This document shows positions 47,486-58,932 of a stretch of DNA of 64,000 bases, one piece after another. Position numbers and translations under genes: made by a program. Source of the stretch: Brachynemurus nebulosus (taxonomy: Eukaryota; Arthropoda; Insecta; Neuroptera; Myrmeleontidae). A model generated the notes under the pieces. That model had not been told where the DNA came from. It ran no database searches and saw only the letters and a program-made list of their open reading frames with translations. Each line of letters opens with the position of its first letter. The first letter of the stretch is position 1. The DNA lies in assembly GCA_035578155.1 (NCBI GenBank), contig JAPWDM010000008.1, positions 26,436,598 to 26,500,597 on the forward strand. Reading direction: 5' to 3'.

Positions 47486-47800
47486 TTAAACCTTTAAAAT
47501 TGTATTTTTTTGTAATATTGTTTGTTTGTCAATTTCAATCTTTTGTCACGTGTTTGTTTGCATTTGTCAAATGTAATGTAATTTTGTTTTTCTTTTTCTC
47601 GGATTTTCCCACTACCCCCGTCCATTCCACTTCCACACCATATACCACTCCCCTTCATAAGTATAGGTAGATAAAATTAGTATATATAAGGGCATCATGT
47701 ATCGAATATAATTTTTATTCTGTTTCAAAATGAACTAACGGTTCGAAACAATATTGTCACAGTTTCAAAAATAAAAGTGGTATTTTGCAAAGTAAAATAT
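47486..47800 (+). mobile_element. Penelope-like 3' tail
   Basis: Follows the GIY-YIG frame with a C-rich patch ('cccactacccccgtccattc') and then 'atgaactaacggttcgaaac' and 'aatattgtcacag'. The last two could be a decayed hammerhead-type core: a short GAAC/GUUC stem, CGAAAC, a small self-complementary stem and GUC. The 5' part of the core (CUGAUGA) is not recognisable. Confidence 0.5.
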
Positions 47801-48345
47801 TTGTCTATTATTTACAAATATGAAATATCATAAAGTAACGCTCAAATCTATTAATATTGGAAAATGTTTGTTAGACACGTGTTAAGTTAAAATTTCGTAG
47901 TTCAGCATCTAGAATTTTTCATAATTCTTAGGATAAAAAACTTTTCTAACTTTTATTTAAGATTAAAATTTGCCCTGTAATTTGTTAATGATATAACTAT
48001 CTGAGTCTTTTACTTTCTACATATAAGTTAAAATATTTTCAATAATACTTTTTTAAAAAACGACACTATCTCTTAGATTGCGTAAGATCCGACCACTGAC
48101 AATTATAAAGTAATCAAGTGCTGGCAGGCCACCTAATGCGATGATAGAAATGACGAATTCATACATAAATATTTATTTTATTATTAGAACTACGAAATCC
48201 TAAAAGTTACTCGTTATGACTGATACGAAAATAAATTAAAAATAAAAATTTTCTAAAATCTAGAAATTTTTATTTGGTTTATTATTGTCCAGTCATATTT
48301 GAATAAGACAATAATTTAACTCTTCAACTGTGCAAATTACATTTG
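47801..48345. other. AT-rich stretch, nothing recognised
   Basis: No supported gene or repeat. Confidence 0.45.
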
Positions 48346-48971
48346 TAAAAATTTGGGGGACAGGTCTACCCACACTGTAAACTTCCTATTGGATGCCCTC
48401 AAAGACTATTGCAAATGAATAATTTTTTTTTTAATTCAGGGGACTGAAATAAAAAGGGGATTCTCCACCCTTATCAAACAAATGATAACATCATTTGTTC
48501 TCAAAATACGCGTGACAAAAAATATTTCACAAAAAGTTTCTTATTTCTTTTTTTCCTATTTCTTTTTTTTTTTTTTTTAAATTTTACAATAATTTACTGG
48601 CGTTTTTAACATCACAGAAGGTTCTTAGGCCATTATATAATAAAGACATGGTAAAAAATCCATATAATCTATGTTATGTTAATAAAGTTAATTCCGCTTT
48701 TTTATTACAAAAACAAACCGCTAATCCGAATTTACTAAAAACTTTATCCGGTCTTCATTTTTTGATTACGCATCTAATGAAATTAGTCCGGCGTTGATAT
48801 CATCATTTGTTCTCGAGATATGCGAGACGAAAAAAAATTCACGAACGCACACATAGACATCACGCTAAAAACGATGGATTCGGATCCTAGTGACCTTGAA
48901 ACGTGGAGATATGTCAAAATTAGCGATTCGTAAAATCGGACCCATTACACTAACTTCCAATGGGAAGTTAA
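48346..48971 (-). repeat. Dispersed repeat family 'TAACTTCCCA', copy 2 (inverted)
   Basis: Reverse complement of the unit at 31103-31869. It begins 'atttgggggacaggtctac' and ends 'gacccattac' with 'tggga-agtta'. It lacks the GTTC expansion and the GC-rich insert of copy 1, which explains the shorter length. The pair forms an inverted repeat 17 kb apart. Confidence 0.75.
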
Positions 48972-49058
48972 AAATATTTAAAAAGCACGTATCATAGCAA
49001 TAACGGTACCGATTAGTAGCAATTAGTTTTTAAATATCAAAATATTTACATACATTAT

Positions 49059-49145
49059 ACAGGGTGTAAAACAAATAACTTTCGTCCTTTTGTGGGGTGA
49101 CTCATAGCACCCTGTAGACACTAAAACCGCAGGAATTTTTTCGGA

Positions 49146-49148
<3 letters not shown>
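49059..49148 (+). mobile_element. ACAGGGTGT MITE, 3'-truncated by (TAA)n
   Basis: Matches the first two thirds of the family (ACAGGGTGTAAAACAAATAA, 'caccctgtagacac', 'ttttttcggaatta') and then turns directly into TAA repeats at the place where the intact copies read 'aattaacag'. The (TAA)n may have grown from this site. Confidence 0.75.
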
Positions 49149-49199
<51 letters not shown>

Positions 49200-49220
49200 T
49201 GTAATACTTAATAATAATAC
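49147..49220 (+). repeat. (TAA)n tract upstream of the R4/Dong-like element
   Basis: About 16 pure TAA units (49147-49194) followed by degenerate ones. Dong elements of the R4 clade are known to insert in TAA repeats, so this is the likely target. Confidence 0.9.
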
Positions 49221-49299
49221 TTTTAACACTGTTTTTGCCAGGCTACAAAGTAGGATGGATTCGAAGAAATGACAAAATTTAATTTGAATTAAATTTCTC
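49221..49299 (+). repeat. 79-bp exact repeat at the 5' junction of the R4/Dong-like element
   Basis: Identical to 43594-43672. It stands between the (TAA)n tract and the first retrotransposon codons (49312). Confidence 0.85.
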
Positions 49300-49311
49300 A
49301 ACTAATATTAA

Positions 49312-51644
49312 CTATTAAACTATTCGGCTCCGGGCATTGATGGAATAACGAATTTTTGGTGGAAGAAGCTCACTAGTACCCACCGCCATCTTGCCCGTAT
49401 ATTTTCAAATTGGTTATTTAACTGTGAGCCAATACCATCGTGGCTCGCTGAGGGAAGAACGGTCCTAATACCGAAAAAAGGAGACCTATCACAACCACAG
49501 AACTACAGACCGATAACGTGCCTGAACACTGTGTATAAAGCGTTCACTTCCATCCTATATGAACGCATCTTGAAGGCGATTGAACCAGTGTGGAGTTCAA
49601 TCTATGAACAACGAGGTTCAAAAAGAGGAATGTCGGGTTGCAAAGACAACTTGCTGGTCGACAGATGTATCTGTCAGGACGCTAGACAGCACAAACGCAA
49701 CCTGAGCATGGCCTGGGTGGACTATCGGAAAGCATTTGACACAACGTCGCATGAGCTTATTATCTATTTGCTCTATTGTCTGCGAGTCCATCCCGACATT
49801 ATTAAATGTATTGAACACCTGTTGCCGTTCTGGAAAACAAAGTTCACAATAACATCCGGTGAACACGTTGTGTCAACGGAGTTGGTGACATACAAACGAG
49901 GCGTATACCAAGGAGACAGCCTCAGTCCACTTTTGTTTTGCATCTCGTTGTTGCCCCTGTCAATCAGTCTGAGAGAGGAACCCGGCTACTTGTGTGGCCC
50001 GGTAGGAAATCGCGAGCATAAAGTCACACATTTATTTTATATGGATGACTTAAAACTGTATGCCTCGTCGGAGAGTGATCTCAACTGCGCTCTAAAATTA
50101 ACACACAAATACACGCACGCGATCGGTATGGAGTTCGGACTGGACAAATGCGCGGTGGTGCACTGTAAGCATGGTGTAGTTCCGAATTTTGATTCACACG
50201 CCCAATTAGTGGATGGAAGCATCATAGAACATCTTGATGAAGGAGCGACCTATACGTACCTTGGTGTTGGCGAAAGTCACATCCAAGACGTGAAGAACAT
50301 GAAGGCCGCCTTAAGTAGTAGATATAAGCGCCTTCTCCGACAAATTTGGAGTTCTGAATTGTCGGCGAAGAATAAGACCAGCGCTACAAATATGCTAGCC
50401 ATACCCATCCTTTTATATACTTTTGGCTCAATTAAGTGGAATGTGAATGAATTGGAGGAACTAGACCGAGACACGCGAAAAATAATGAATATCAATCGTA
50501 GTTTGCACCCACGCGCATCGACACAACGACTTTACCTCCCACGAGACCAGGGGGGAGGGGGCTCCTGTCAGTCGAACGTTTACATGATCGTATAGTCTTA
50601 GGTACAGCTTGTCGTGTACTTAACAGTTCAGACCCGCTATTGCAACTCGTCAGAGATCACGAGCTTGCTGGCGTAGGCGCATTTTTATTCACAGCAGCGC
50701 AACGTGCCGCCAATATCTTGGGCTTAGCCTTCGATCCGCGTAATCGCGACGGTGATGATAACATTCTTTCACTATCACAGTCGCGCCAAAAGTCGGCAAT
50801 CAAGAGAGCCGAGCAACAACATCTGCTCAATCAGCATCGCGACAAAGTTCACCAGGGTATGTTCTACCGTCACCTTGACAACCTTGGCCTTTCGAGCGAA
50901 CTCACTTGGGCTTTCTTGAGAGCTAATGGACTTAAATCGGAAACGGAGGGCTTTATCACTGCAGCTCAAGATGGAGTGTGGAACACCTTAACACACCAAA
51001 AATATGTGATGGGTAATAAAGGGGTTTCGAGTACCTCGTGTCGGGCATGCAAAGCATACCCGGAAACCTTAATGCACCTGACTTCAGGTTGTTTTTATTA
51101 TGCTAAATCCACCTATATCCATCGCCATAATGCAGCGTTGCGTGTGCTTTATTTTTATCTTCGTCATCATTACGAAGTTGACAAAACACCAGTCTTGCCC
51201 TACGATCCTGCGGAAGTAGAATCCTTTGTTGCCAACCAAAAGTGCAAGATCTTTTGGAACATGCCGGTTGCAACTACCAGGCAATTGAGCGCTAATAAGC
51301 CTGATGTTGTGCTCCAAGATTTAACATCTCAGACTATGTATGTTATCGAGTTCTCTGCTCCGGTGGAAACTAACATAGTCGAAAAGGAGGAGCAAAAAAG
51401 GATTAAATATCAAGATCTAATACACGAGCTGCGACAACTGTACCCGGGCTATACGGTCCACTTGGTCGTACTTATAATCGGATGTCTGGGGGGTATGCAT
51501 AACTCCTTTGTGCGCAATCTTAACATCATTCCGGCTTGTAGATCTCACGCCAACATGTTAGCGGCGTCAATGCAAAAAGCAGTTATTATCGGGACGCTCC
51601 GCACGCTTCGGTCGCACGAGACGACTTTTTCCGGGAGTTCATGA
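49312..51644 (+). CDS. R4/Dong-type retrotransposon: reverse transcriptase and restriction-like endonuclease, 5'-truncated, one frameshift
   Basis: The frame opens mid-domain (SAPGIDGITNFWWKKL) and shows the RT motifs NYRPITCLNTVYKAF, AWVDYRKAFDTTSHE, YQGDSLSPLLFCISLLPLS and the catalytic FYMDD-LKLYA (about 50035-50055). A C-terminal zinc knuckle CRAC-ETLMH-C (51040-51090) and a restriction-like nuclease core KPDVVLQD...VIEFS (51298-51353), EEQKRIKYQDLI follow. This order is that of the R2/R4 group. The +frame ends at 50595 because the G run at 50550-50555 has six G where seven would keep the frame: from 50556 the next frame continues with homologous sequence (LLSVERLHDRIVLGTA) and stays open to 51644. 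No other break is seen in about 778 codons. The N-terminal zinc fingers are missing. Confidence 0.85.
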
Positions 51645-52044
51645 ACACCTTTGAACCCCATGCCCCGTTTAGAGCGGGTCCTCGAACATCCATTGGACCT
51701 GCCCTCGAATCTCCCACTGTTATGGTTTCGCAGCGAGGTTCGGGGATTTATTAGGTAGGGAAGACCAGGAAGGGGATGCTGTATGACGGACATTACGTAC
51801 CTGACTTTGAAGTACCTGACCTGGTACGCTGCACGGACACTTTTTCCCCCGCCTGGGGGTTTTTGAAGTGCAGTCGCGTTTCTTTCGTTAAATTCTATAA
51901 TAATACTGTATTTAAAGCAAGGCTTATTACAGGTGATTGGTACTTTTTACAAAATCTTATCAGAAGAATGTAAAACAGTAATATCAGAAACTGACACATT
52001 CACATACATACATTCAGTTATGAATTAATTATACATATTTACAT
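51645..52044 (+). other. 3' untranslated region of the R4/Dong-like element
   Basis: GC content stays high to about 51880, with 'ctttttcccccgcctggggg' near 51838, then becomes AT-rich and meets (AAT)n at 52045. This is the expected 3' region that the element's enzyme would recognise for priming; the function is inferred from position. Confidence 0.55.
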
Positions 52045-52132
52045 ATGATAAAAAAGAATAATAATAGTAATAAGAATAACAATAACAACAATAAAATAAT
52101 AATAACAATAACAATGTTAATAATAATAATAA
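52045..52132 (+). repeat. Degenerate (AAT)/(AAC) tract between two retroelements
   Basis: AAT units mixed with AAC. It follows the 3' end of the R4/Dong-like element and precedes the GC-rich structured unit, so it is a continuation of the TAA target. Confidence 0.9.
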
Positions 52133-52982
52133 TGGTGGTGAGGACACCTATAGCAGCTGCCCTTGGCACCCGTAAGGGATATTTATCCCCCATTGGTGTC
52201 AAGGAGGCTAAGGGTTCCAGGGGTAGTTTATGCGCAATACAGTAATCTTCGGATTCCATTAGCCTCTAACTACCCAAGATCGGCACCGTTCCTTCTCGAG
52301 GTACCACCGTTTTCACAAAAGATGCCGGATCTAGAGGAATAATCCTCGATAGTTCATTTTCGACGACAATGAACGTCGTATGACCGACCGAGGTTATATC
52401 CCCCGTATAAGAGAAGTGCCACCGAAAGTTGAGAAGTGTTATAAGTACCTTGACCGGAATTCAGCATTGAGGGAGCGTAGTAACTTGTATGGGTGTGATT
52501 GCCGGAGTTGTGAATCGTGTTCGGGTGAGTCGAATAGGTGATAGTTTTCTGTGATTCCCATTTGTCGACATTGTGATATTTAGTGCTGTGATATTCTTTT
52601 GTACGCTGTTTTTATCTCTCCTAGTGTCCACTGGACGGTGCACTCTAGTGTGACACAACTGTGATTTACTTGTACTGTGATATGATGTTGATTTCTGTCC
52701 CTGTGGCTTCGACGGGTAGGAATGCGGCGTTTGATGCATTCATTCGTGTCGGCCACACGTGTGAGTCAACGTCTGCCCGAACGGCTTGAGCGAGCTCGTC
52801 TAGTAAGGAGACGTTGTCGTCCCTCTCACGGATGCGTTTGTCGGCATCCTGGGCCGCTTCCGCCCCGTCGAAGTGATAGGGACTCTGGTCAATCTATTGT
52901 GATACTCTGTGTCACCGTTCCGTTTTCTGTGACCTCGACTCGGACGAACGTGGCCTAGTCAACGTACCGGTCTCCCCAGTAA

Positions 52983-53075
52983 GTAGACCCCGACGTTTGA
53001 CAGAAAAGCACATGTAACTTAGTAATCAGATATCTGACAGAACAGTACATGTAGCCTAGTAATCAGACGTCAACT
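52983..53075 (+). repeat. Short tandem duplication in the structured element
   Basis: Two copies of a unit of about 37 bp with 'tgacagaa' and 'agtaatcaga', starting at about 52998 and 53035. Confidence 0.75.
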
Positions 53076-53221
53076 GTCCTTACATGGGTGAGTTCCTTGG
53101 TATTGACGAAGCCGTTTCGAAATTGTCGAGGTTACGGGGAACGGAATCGTGTTGCAGGGCAAAGAAATCTCACTGTGATATGTTTGTTTTGTCTTTTTAA
53201 CAAGTCTCCGTTATTTCTCTC

Positions 53222-53600
53222 CTTGTTTTAATTATTCTCCTCTTTTACGTTTCTATTTTATCTATTTTTCGCCATGCCGCTGTAGACCTGTTTTCATGGT
53301 TCTGCAGCGGTATTGTTTTAATGCCTTGTTGCGTCACTGGTGAACCGGTGGTTCCCCAGTGACGTAATAAGTTTTTGTCTGTGATATTGTATGCAAAATA
53401 TTCTTACAGTCTTGTTTTAATCTTTCTCGTCTTTTATGTTTTTATTTTATCTATTTAACGTTAGGCCACTGTGAACCAGTTTTCATGGTTCTACAGCGGT
53501 ATTGTTTTAATCCCTTATTGCGTCCCTGGTCAGCCGGTGGTTCCCCAGAGACGTAATAAGTTTTTGTCTGTGATATTGTTTGAAAAATATTCTTCTAGTC
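53222..53600 (+). repeat. 189-bp tandem duplication in the structured element
   Basis: 'gacgtaataagtttttgtct' occurs at 53361 and 53550, 189 bp apart, and the flanking sequence matches throughout with about 10-15% differences. Each copy carries the same pair of stems (one around 'ttttcatggttct', one around 'accggtggttcc'). Changes in copy 2 partly weaken the pairing. Confidence 0.85.
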
Positions 53601-53969
53601 TTTCTTTTGTAGTTTATTTTTAGTCGGTTTCTCCACTCCGAGGCCCTATACATCTCGGAGTGTCATCGTTGGTTTTTCAGTCCTTGGTGACCGGACGTTC
53701 TGGCTAGTACTTAGCGTACCGCCACCAAGGACTGTCCGCTCGTTATGAAGCCTTGGGATACCAGGGCTTATCGGTGAATTTTATCATGTGTATGTTTGTC
53801 CGTTGTCTAATGCATTTATGTGTTCCTGTCTGTATGTGTCGTTTTTATTATTTTCCCGTTTTGGCGGCGCATGCCCTTCGATGGCGATGCCGCCGGACAC
53901 TGCTGACCGCGCCATCCACCGGCAACACTGTCCCAATTTTAATTAAAAAAAAAAAAAAAAAAAAAAAAA

Positions 53970-54299
53970 TAATAATAATTTTATATGAGATATGAGAAAA
54001 AATATAATAAAAGAAGAAACATAAAAAAATGTTTCTATTTTGGTGTGATGGCACCTATATATGAAATGGTAAACATTAAATATTAGATAATAAATATTAT
54101 AATATATTAACTGTGATAAATAAATATGGTGAAATGATAGTTATAATTATGGTTCATTAATCCTTTACTCATATAAAATAAAACTACGTGTTTTAAGGGC
54201 TGTTGTAACAAAGATATATATACATATGATATATATGTATATATGATAAATATATATATAAAGATATGTAAAGATATAATTATATATGTAAAGATATAT
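53970..54299. other. AT-rich stretch, nothing recognised
   Basis: Degenerate ATA-rich sequence including short TA tracts (54216-54305). Confidence 0.5.
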
Positions 54300-54495
54300 A
54301 TGTATATTTGTTGAATTTTGTGAGGGTTTAGGTCAGTCAAAAGCTGAATAAGCTTGTGGTTAGTGATCAAATTTTTTGGTATTATGGTGTCAATTGAGTC
54401 CTTTCTTATCCAGGTGTATATAGGACAAACAAACATGAAATGATCAAGAGTCTCTATCTCTTGCATATTGCAGATTTCACATATTGACAATGACA
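54300..54495 (-). pseudogene. C-terminal zinc-knuckle fragment of a LINE ORF2
   Basis: The minus-strand frame gives ICEICNMQEIETLDHFMFVCPIYTWIR in pieces. CEIC, ETLDHF and CPIYTWIR form the C-x2-C-x(n)-H-x(n)-C knuckle and trailing Arg seen at the end of many APE-type LINE ORF2 proteins (CR1/Jockey/I groups). Only about 65 codons survive. The right side is cut by an ACAGGGTGT MITE copy and the left side runs into TA repeats. Confidence 0.65.
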
Positions 54496-54552
54496 TTTTT
54501 TCGGAATTAACAGTCGCGTCACGCCTCAAAAGGATAAGAGTTATTTCCCTTA

Positions 54553-54651
<99 letters not shown>

Positions 54652-54792
54652 CAGGGTGCAAGGGAAATAACTCTTATCCTTTTGAGGGGTGACGCGACTG
54701 TTAATTCCGAAAAAATTCCTGCGGTTTTAGTGTCTACAGGGTGCTATGAGTCACCCCACAATAGGACGAAAGTTATTTGTTTTACACCCTGT
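54494..54792. mobile_element. Two ACAGGGTGT MITE copies inverted around (TA)n
   Basis: Left copy 54494-54560 (partial, ends 'ttataccctatata') and right copy 54651-54792 (complete, 142 bp, with ACAGGGTGCAAGGGAAATAA at one end and 'gttttacaccctgt' at the other) face each other across a 90-bp TA tract (54561-54650). The layout is the same as at 37377-37647. Confidence 0.8.
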
Positions 54793-55319
54793 ATAATTTA
54801 ATTTAAATAAAAATAAATTATTTCTATTAATTAAAATCTGTAGAGATAGCTCGCAGGTTGAATTCGTACTCATGACGTAGGTATATAATTACGGCAAATA
54901 AATTTAATAGTATTCCTCAATTTTTGAAGACTAGACTTCAAATACAGGCTGACAAAAAAAAATTGAGTTAGACCCGAAAAAGGAATCTAAGTGCTATTGC
55001 CAACAATATAGACTGGCACTTGGCCTGTTTTTGAAGTACGGCCTTTAATTTTACAGTTCTGATTTTCTTGTTTCTTTGTTTACAACAAAAGGTTGTTTCT
55101 TCAGCAACTTACAGTGGTGTAAGTATCGGAAAACTACGTAATACTATTTATATCTTTTCACAGCAATAAAAATGAAAATTTATGCATAATTAAAGTTTAA
55201 TTGTTTATTTTATTTTTGCCAAATAAACTTTTGAATAAATGATAATGATTATATAATAATACAACAACGTATAAATAATAATAATAATAAAGTGAGTTTT
55301 ATTATGCATGCGAAGATAC
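54793..55319. other. AT-rich stretch, nothing recognised
   Basis: No supported gene or repeat. Confidence 0.45.
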
Positions 55320-55950
55320 CTACGTTCAGTTCAGAGCTTGGCGCTCACTCGGTACACAGATGCTTATTTTCGTAGATTTTCATTATTTTTTTTTTAAGAA
55401 AACAAAGGCAGAAATAATTATTGTCTATGAATTTTGTATAAAAAATAAATGAACCTACCTCAACAATAAATAAATAATAAAAAGACGTTTTCATCTCTCT
55501 TTCTTTTAGTGCGCTATTGTCGCTTATATCTATTTCGTCTTGTGAGCCTACAACAATATTATATTTCGTTTCGGTGGTGATGAGTTTCGTTAGAACTGCG
55601 CGCCTAGTGACGTCATCAGGGACAATGACCAGACTGGGGTATCGATTGAAGGCGGCAGGCTGTGCATTGCACTGCACACACGAAATCAAGTTTATATACG
55701 GTGTATACCACTACGGCACGGGTAGGTTATGTACGTACGTACGTACGAACGTGTTCTATGTATGTATATAATATCTTTGTGAAAGCGGGTAAGAGAGATG
55801 GAAAGCCAATGTTAGTTTCGACGACACCGCTACGGCCGACGGGCGGCTACGAAGGACTAGCAAGCACTCCGTCGTCTTCAATGTGTGCTGGACACGTCGA
55901 AACCCTTCAAGAGTTGTTTATTTGTATAACCACACCACTCATACCGTAAA
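55320..55950. other. CpG-richer island, possible promoter or first exon
   Basis: Between about 55500 and 55930 CpG dinucleotides and GC content rise well above the surroundings. The block contains 'agtgacgtcatcaggg' (a CRE-like TGACGTCA) and a 'gtacgtacgtacgtacg' run (55730-55747). Overlapping 84- and 95-codon frames on the plus strand and a 114-codon frame on the minus strand have no domain I recognise. It does not look like the transposons in the window. A regulatory region or non-coding exon of a host gene is possible but unproven. Confidence 0.25.
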
Positions 55951-56128
55951 TATCTGCGGTTCATATTTTATCAGAATGCATTTTCACATGTTCATCGTAT
56001 AATGTGTATATGAAATGAAGTCAAATTTTTATTTTTTAGCTTAAACATTTAAGACTAAACATATAATATTTACCAGTTTATGATTGTAAGACGCTGTAAA
56101 GAAAATTCATTAATTTTTCAATAATCTA

Positions 56129-57046
<918 letters not shown>

Positions 57047-57048
57047 TA

Positions 57049-58470
57049 CTTTTTTGAATTTTTCAATAATGTTCTTTTTTAAAATTTTAATTTTGATGTT
57101 TTCATTATTGTTATTTATTAGCTAAAGCAGTAGCTCTCAAATTTTCTGATCCGCGGCCTCCCTTTACACTAAAAAATTCCAAAAGACCCCCGAAATGTCT
57201 CAAAATGCTGGACTTTTTACTGCCAATGACAAATACAATAGATAAGGTTACAAAAAAAGAAAAAGAAAAAAAATCAAAGATCCCAACATCAAAAAAGTGA
57301 ATCCTAGGAATTTACAAAATATGAATTATAATAAACTATGTTGATAAAATTTAGAACATTTAGAATTTCGGAAAATCTGCCACACATGGCGACACCTATA
57401 CCAGTGAATATATACATATCACAACTTTTTGAGCCGCCATATTATAGTGCAGGACGAGTTAACTCGTCTTAATCATTTAAAGAGTTTAGCTAAGTTGGTA
57501 TTGATGGAGAAAACGGTAAGGTACATTATCATATTTTTTAATCACTTCTTTTACCTTACTATGGTCGTTTTGATGAAATTTAACAATTGCCTACAGAAAA
57601 AAGAATTTTGGTAGAGAAAAGTTAAATTTACCTTACAATTCTCCGATTTAGATTCTTTTATGATGAAAACGGTAAAGTTTTTAGCTTCTACTACAATATA
57701 ACCGTAACAGAAAACAGTCATATTTTAAATAGATATTATCTATCATAAAATTTTTCATTTTGAATTCATAAACACAATAGCTGCGCACACACACAGATAC
57801 ACAGAATAATATAATAATTATCATGCTTCAGATAATAGCATTTTCTAACAAAATCATCTAGATTCATTCTTTTCTTCTATACGACAAAAATATATCTAGA
57901 AAAATTCAATGCTTTTCTAAAATGTCACTCAATGTCCTTCTGCAAGCACCAGCGAGCGTTAGAAGATTGTTGTACTTTATCTCGTATACATACATATACA
58001 CTGTACCACCATATTCCACCTAACTGTACTTCAGAGTGTGTTGATGGCCTCCCGCATCCACTGTGTTACAAGAAATAGTTATTATTAGAAAAAAAAGAAT
58101 AGTGATGGAAAAAGAAGACAATTTTCTTCCTTTCTTGTCCTCATTCTTGACATAAACTTTAAAATTTTATTTTTGTACGTCAAATCAGTTTTAAAATTAA
58201 TGACTTCGTTATATGTACAAGAAAAATTCTCTTGAGAGATAAAAAATTACGACCTCTTTCTTTCCGTACGACAAGATAACAATACTTTTTATTTTTATTT
58301 TTACCGTTATGTAATTTTTAATCTATCAATATACGAGTATACATATGTATAAAACTGAAAAATGCAAGTCCACATTATATTTTTGTTTAGAATTTTTATT
58401 CTGTTTTTTATTTTACATCATTCCTCATTTTGATTAATCAACGTTGTTTGCAACATCAATAATATATGTA
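57049..58470. other. AT-rich stretch with a solo hAT-like end
   Basis: At 57129 CAGTAGCTCTCAAATTTTCT followed by 'gatccgcggcctccc' resembles hAT ends of the CAGTGGTTCTCAAA type; no matching right end was found. At 57454 there is a perfect 16-bp palindrome GACGAGTTAACTCGTC. No gene is supported. Confidence 0.4.
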
Positions 58471-58479
58471 GATACATTC

Positions 58480-58924
58480 CAGTGGCGTAGCGAGGGGGGT
58501 GCAAAGGGTACTATCATGACCCGGGCGCCACTTTGAGAGGGGCACCAAAAGCAAATAGGAGGAGCGTCAAAAGCTAATAGGAGGGGCACTATTACTTTTA
58601 ATTTTTGTTGTGTTTGTCATTAGAATTTCGCTACGTGAAAGTGTAGGGAAATTACGAAATTACTTCCAGGTTATGACTTCAAATATATATGTAGATACAC
58701 AAGCAAATCACTGGCGAGCAAAAAAGAAAAAGGTCGTTAAGGCAACTTTTGAGGAAAAATTTAAAATACTAATCGAGAAAGAATTTACGATTTACGAGAA
58801 AGAATTTTTCCAAAATTTTAAATACACCGTTCCACAAACCTAAAATTTTTAAAATTTTAGAACTTAAGGGGGTCGAAAATAAAGTGTCACGCACCGGGCG
58901 CCAGTTATGCTCGCTACGCTTCTG
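58480..58924. mobile_element. hAT MITE, 445 bp, TSD ATACATTC
   Basis: An exact 8-bp direct repeat ATACATTC (58472-58479, 58925-58932) encloses ends CAGTGGCGTAGCGAG and the complement of CAGAAGCGTAGCGAG. Further in, 'ccgggcgcca' appears near both ends in inverted arrangement. Near the left end a unit of about 25 bp ('aaaagcaaataggagg-g') is repeated. The 77-codon open frame inside has no known domain. Confidence 0.9.
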
Positions 58925-58932
58925 ATACATTC

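Larger units (their letters stand above)
52133..53969 (+). mobile_element. GC-rich, strongly structured non-coding retroelement with poly(A) end
   Basis: A 1.8-kb block of about 45-50% GC stands between AT-rich trinucleotide tracts and ends in A27 followed by AAT repeats. It has no long coding frame. It is full of stems: CCTTGGCACC with GGTGTCAAGG (52157/52193), GGGTAGTT with AACTACCC (52221/52268), CGTCACTGG with CCAGTGACG (53331/53356), CACTCCGAG with CTCGGAGTG (53633/53653), AGTCCTTGGTG with CACCAAGGACT (53679/53721) and GGCGGCGCATGCC with a partner near 53882. The middle carries tandem duplications. The tail and setting point to a non-autonomous retrotransposon mobilised by an R4/Dong-type enzyme; that is inferred. 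Confidence 0.6.

Noticed and set aside
49023..49301. Poly-isoleucine open frame on the minus strand
   Set aside because: It is the translation of (TAA)n plus a MITE fragment.
52722..52958. Arginine-rich 78-codon frame as a small protein gene
   Set aside because: It reflects the GC-rich structured element; no start context, no homologue recognised, and the region reads better as structured RNA.
54107..54529. 140-codon minus-strand frame as a whole gene
   Set aside because: Only the central 65 codons are LINE-derived; the start lies in a MITE and the end in TA repeats.
55320..55370. Arthropod core promoter (Inr TCAGTT with DPE)
   Set aside because: The initiator word is present but no DPE or TATA at the right distance was found; too weak to call.
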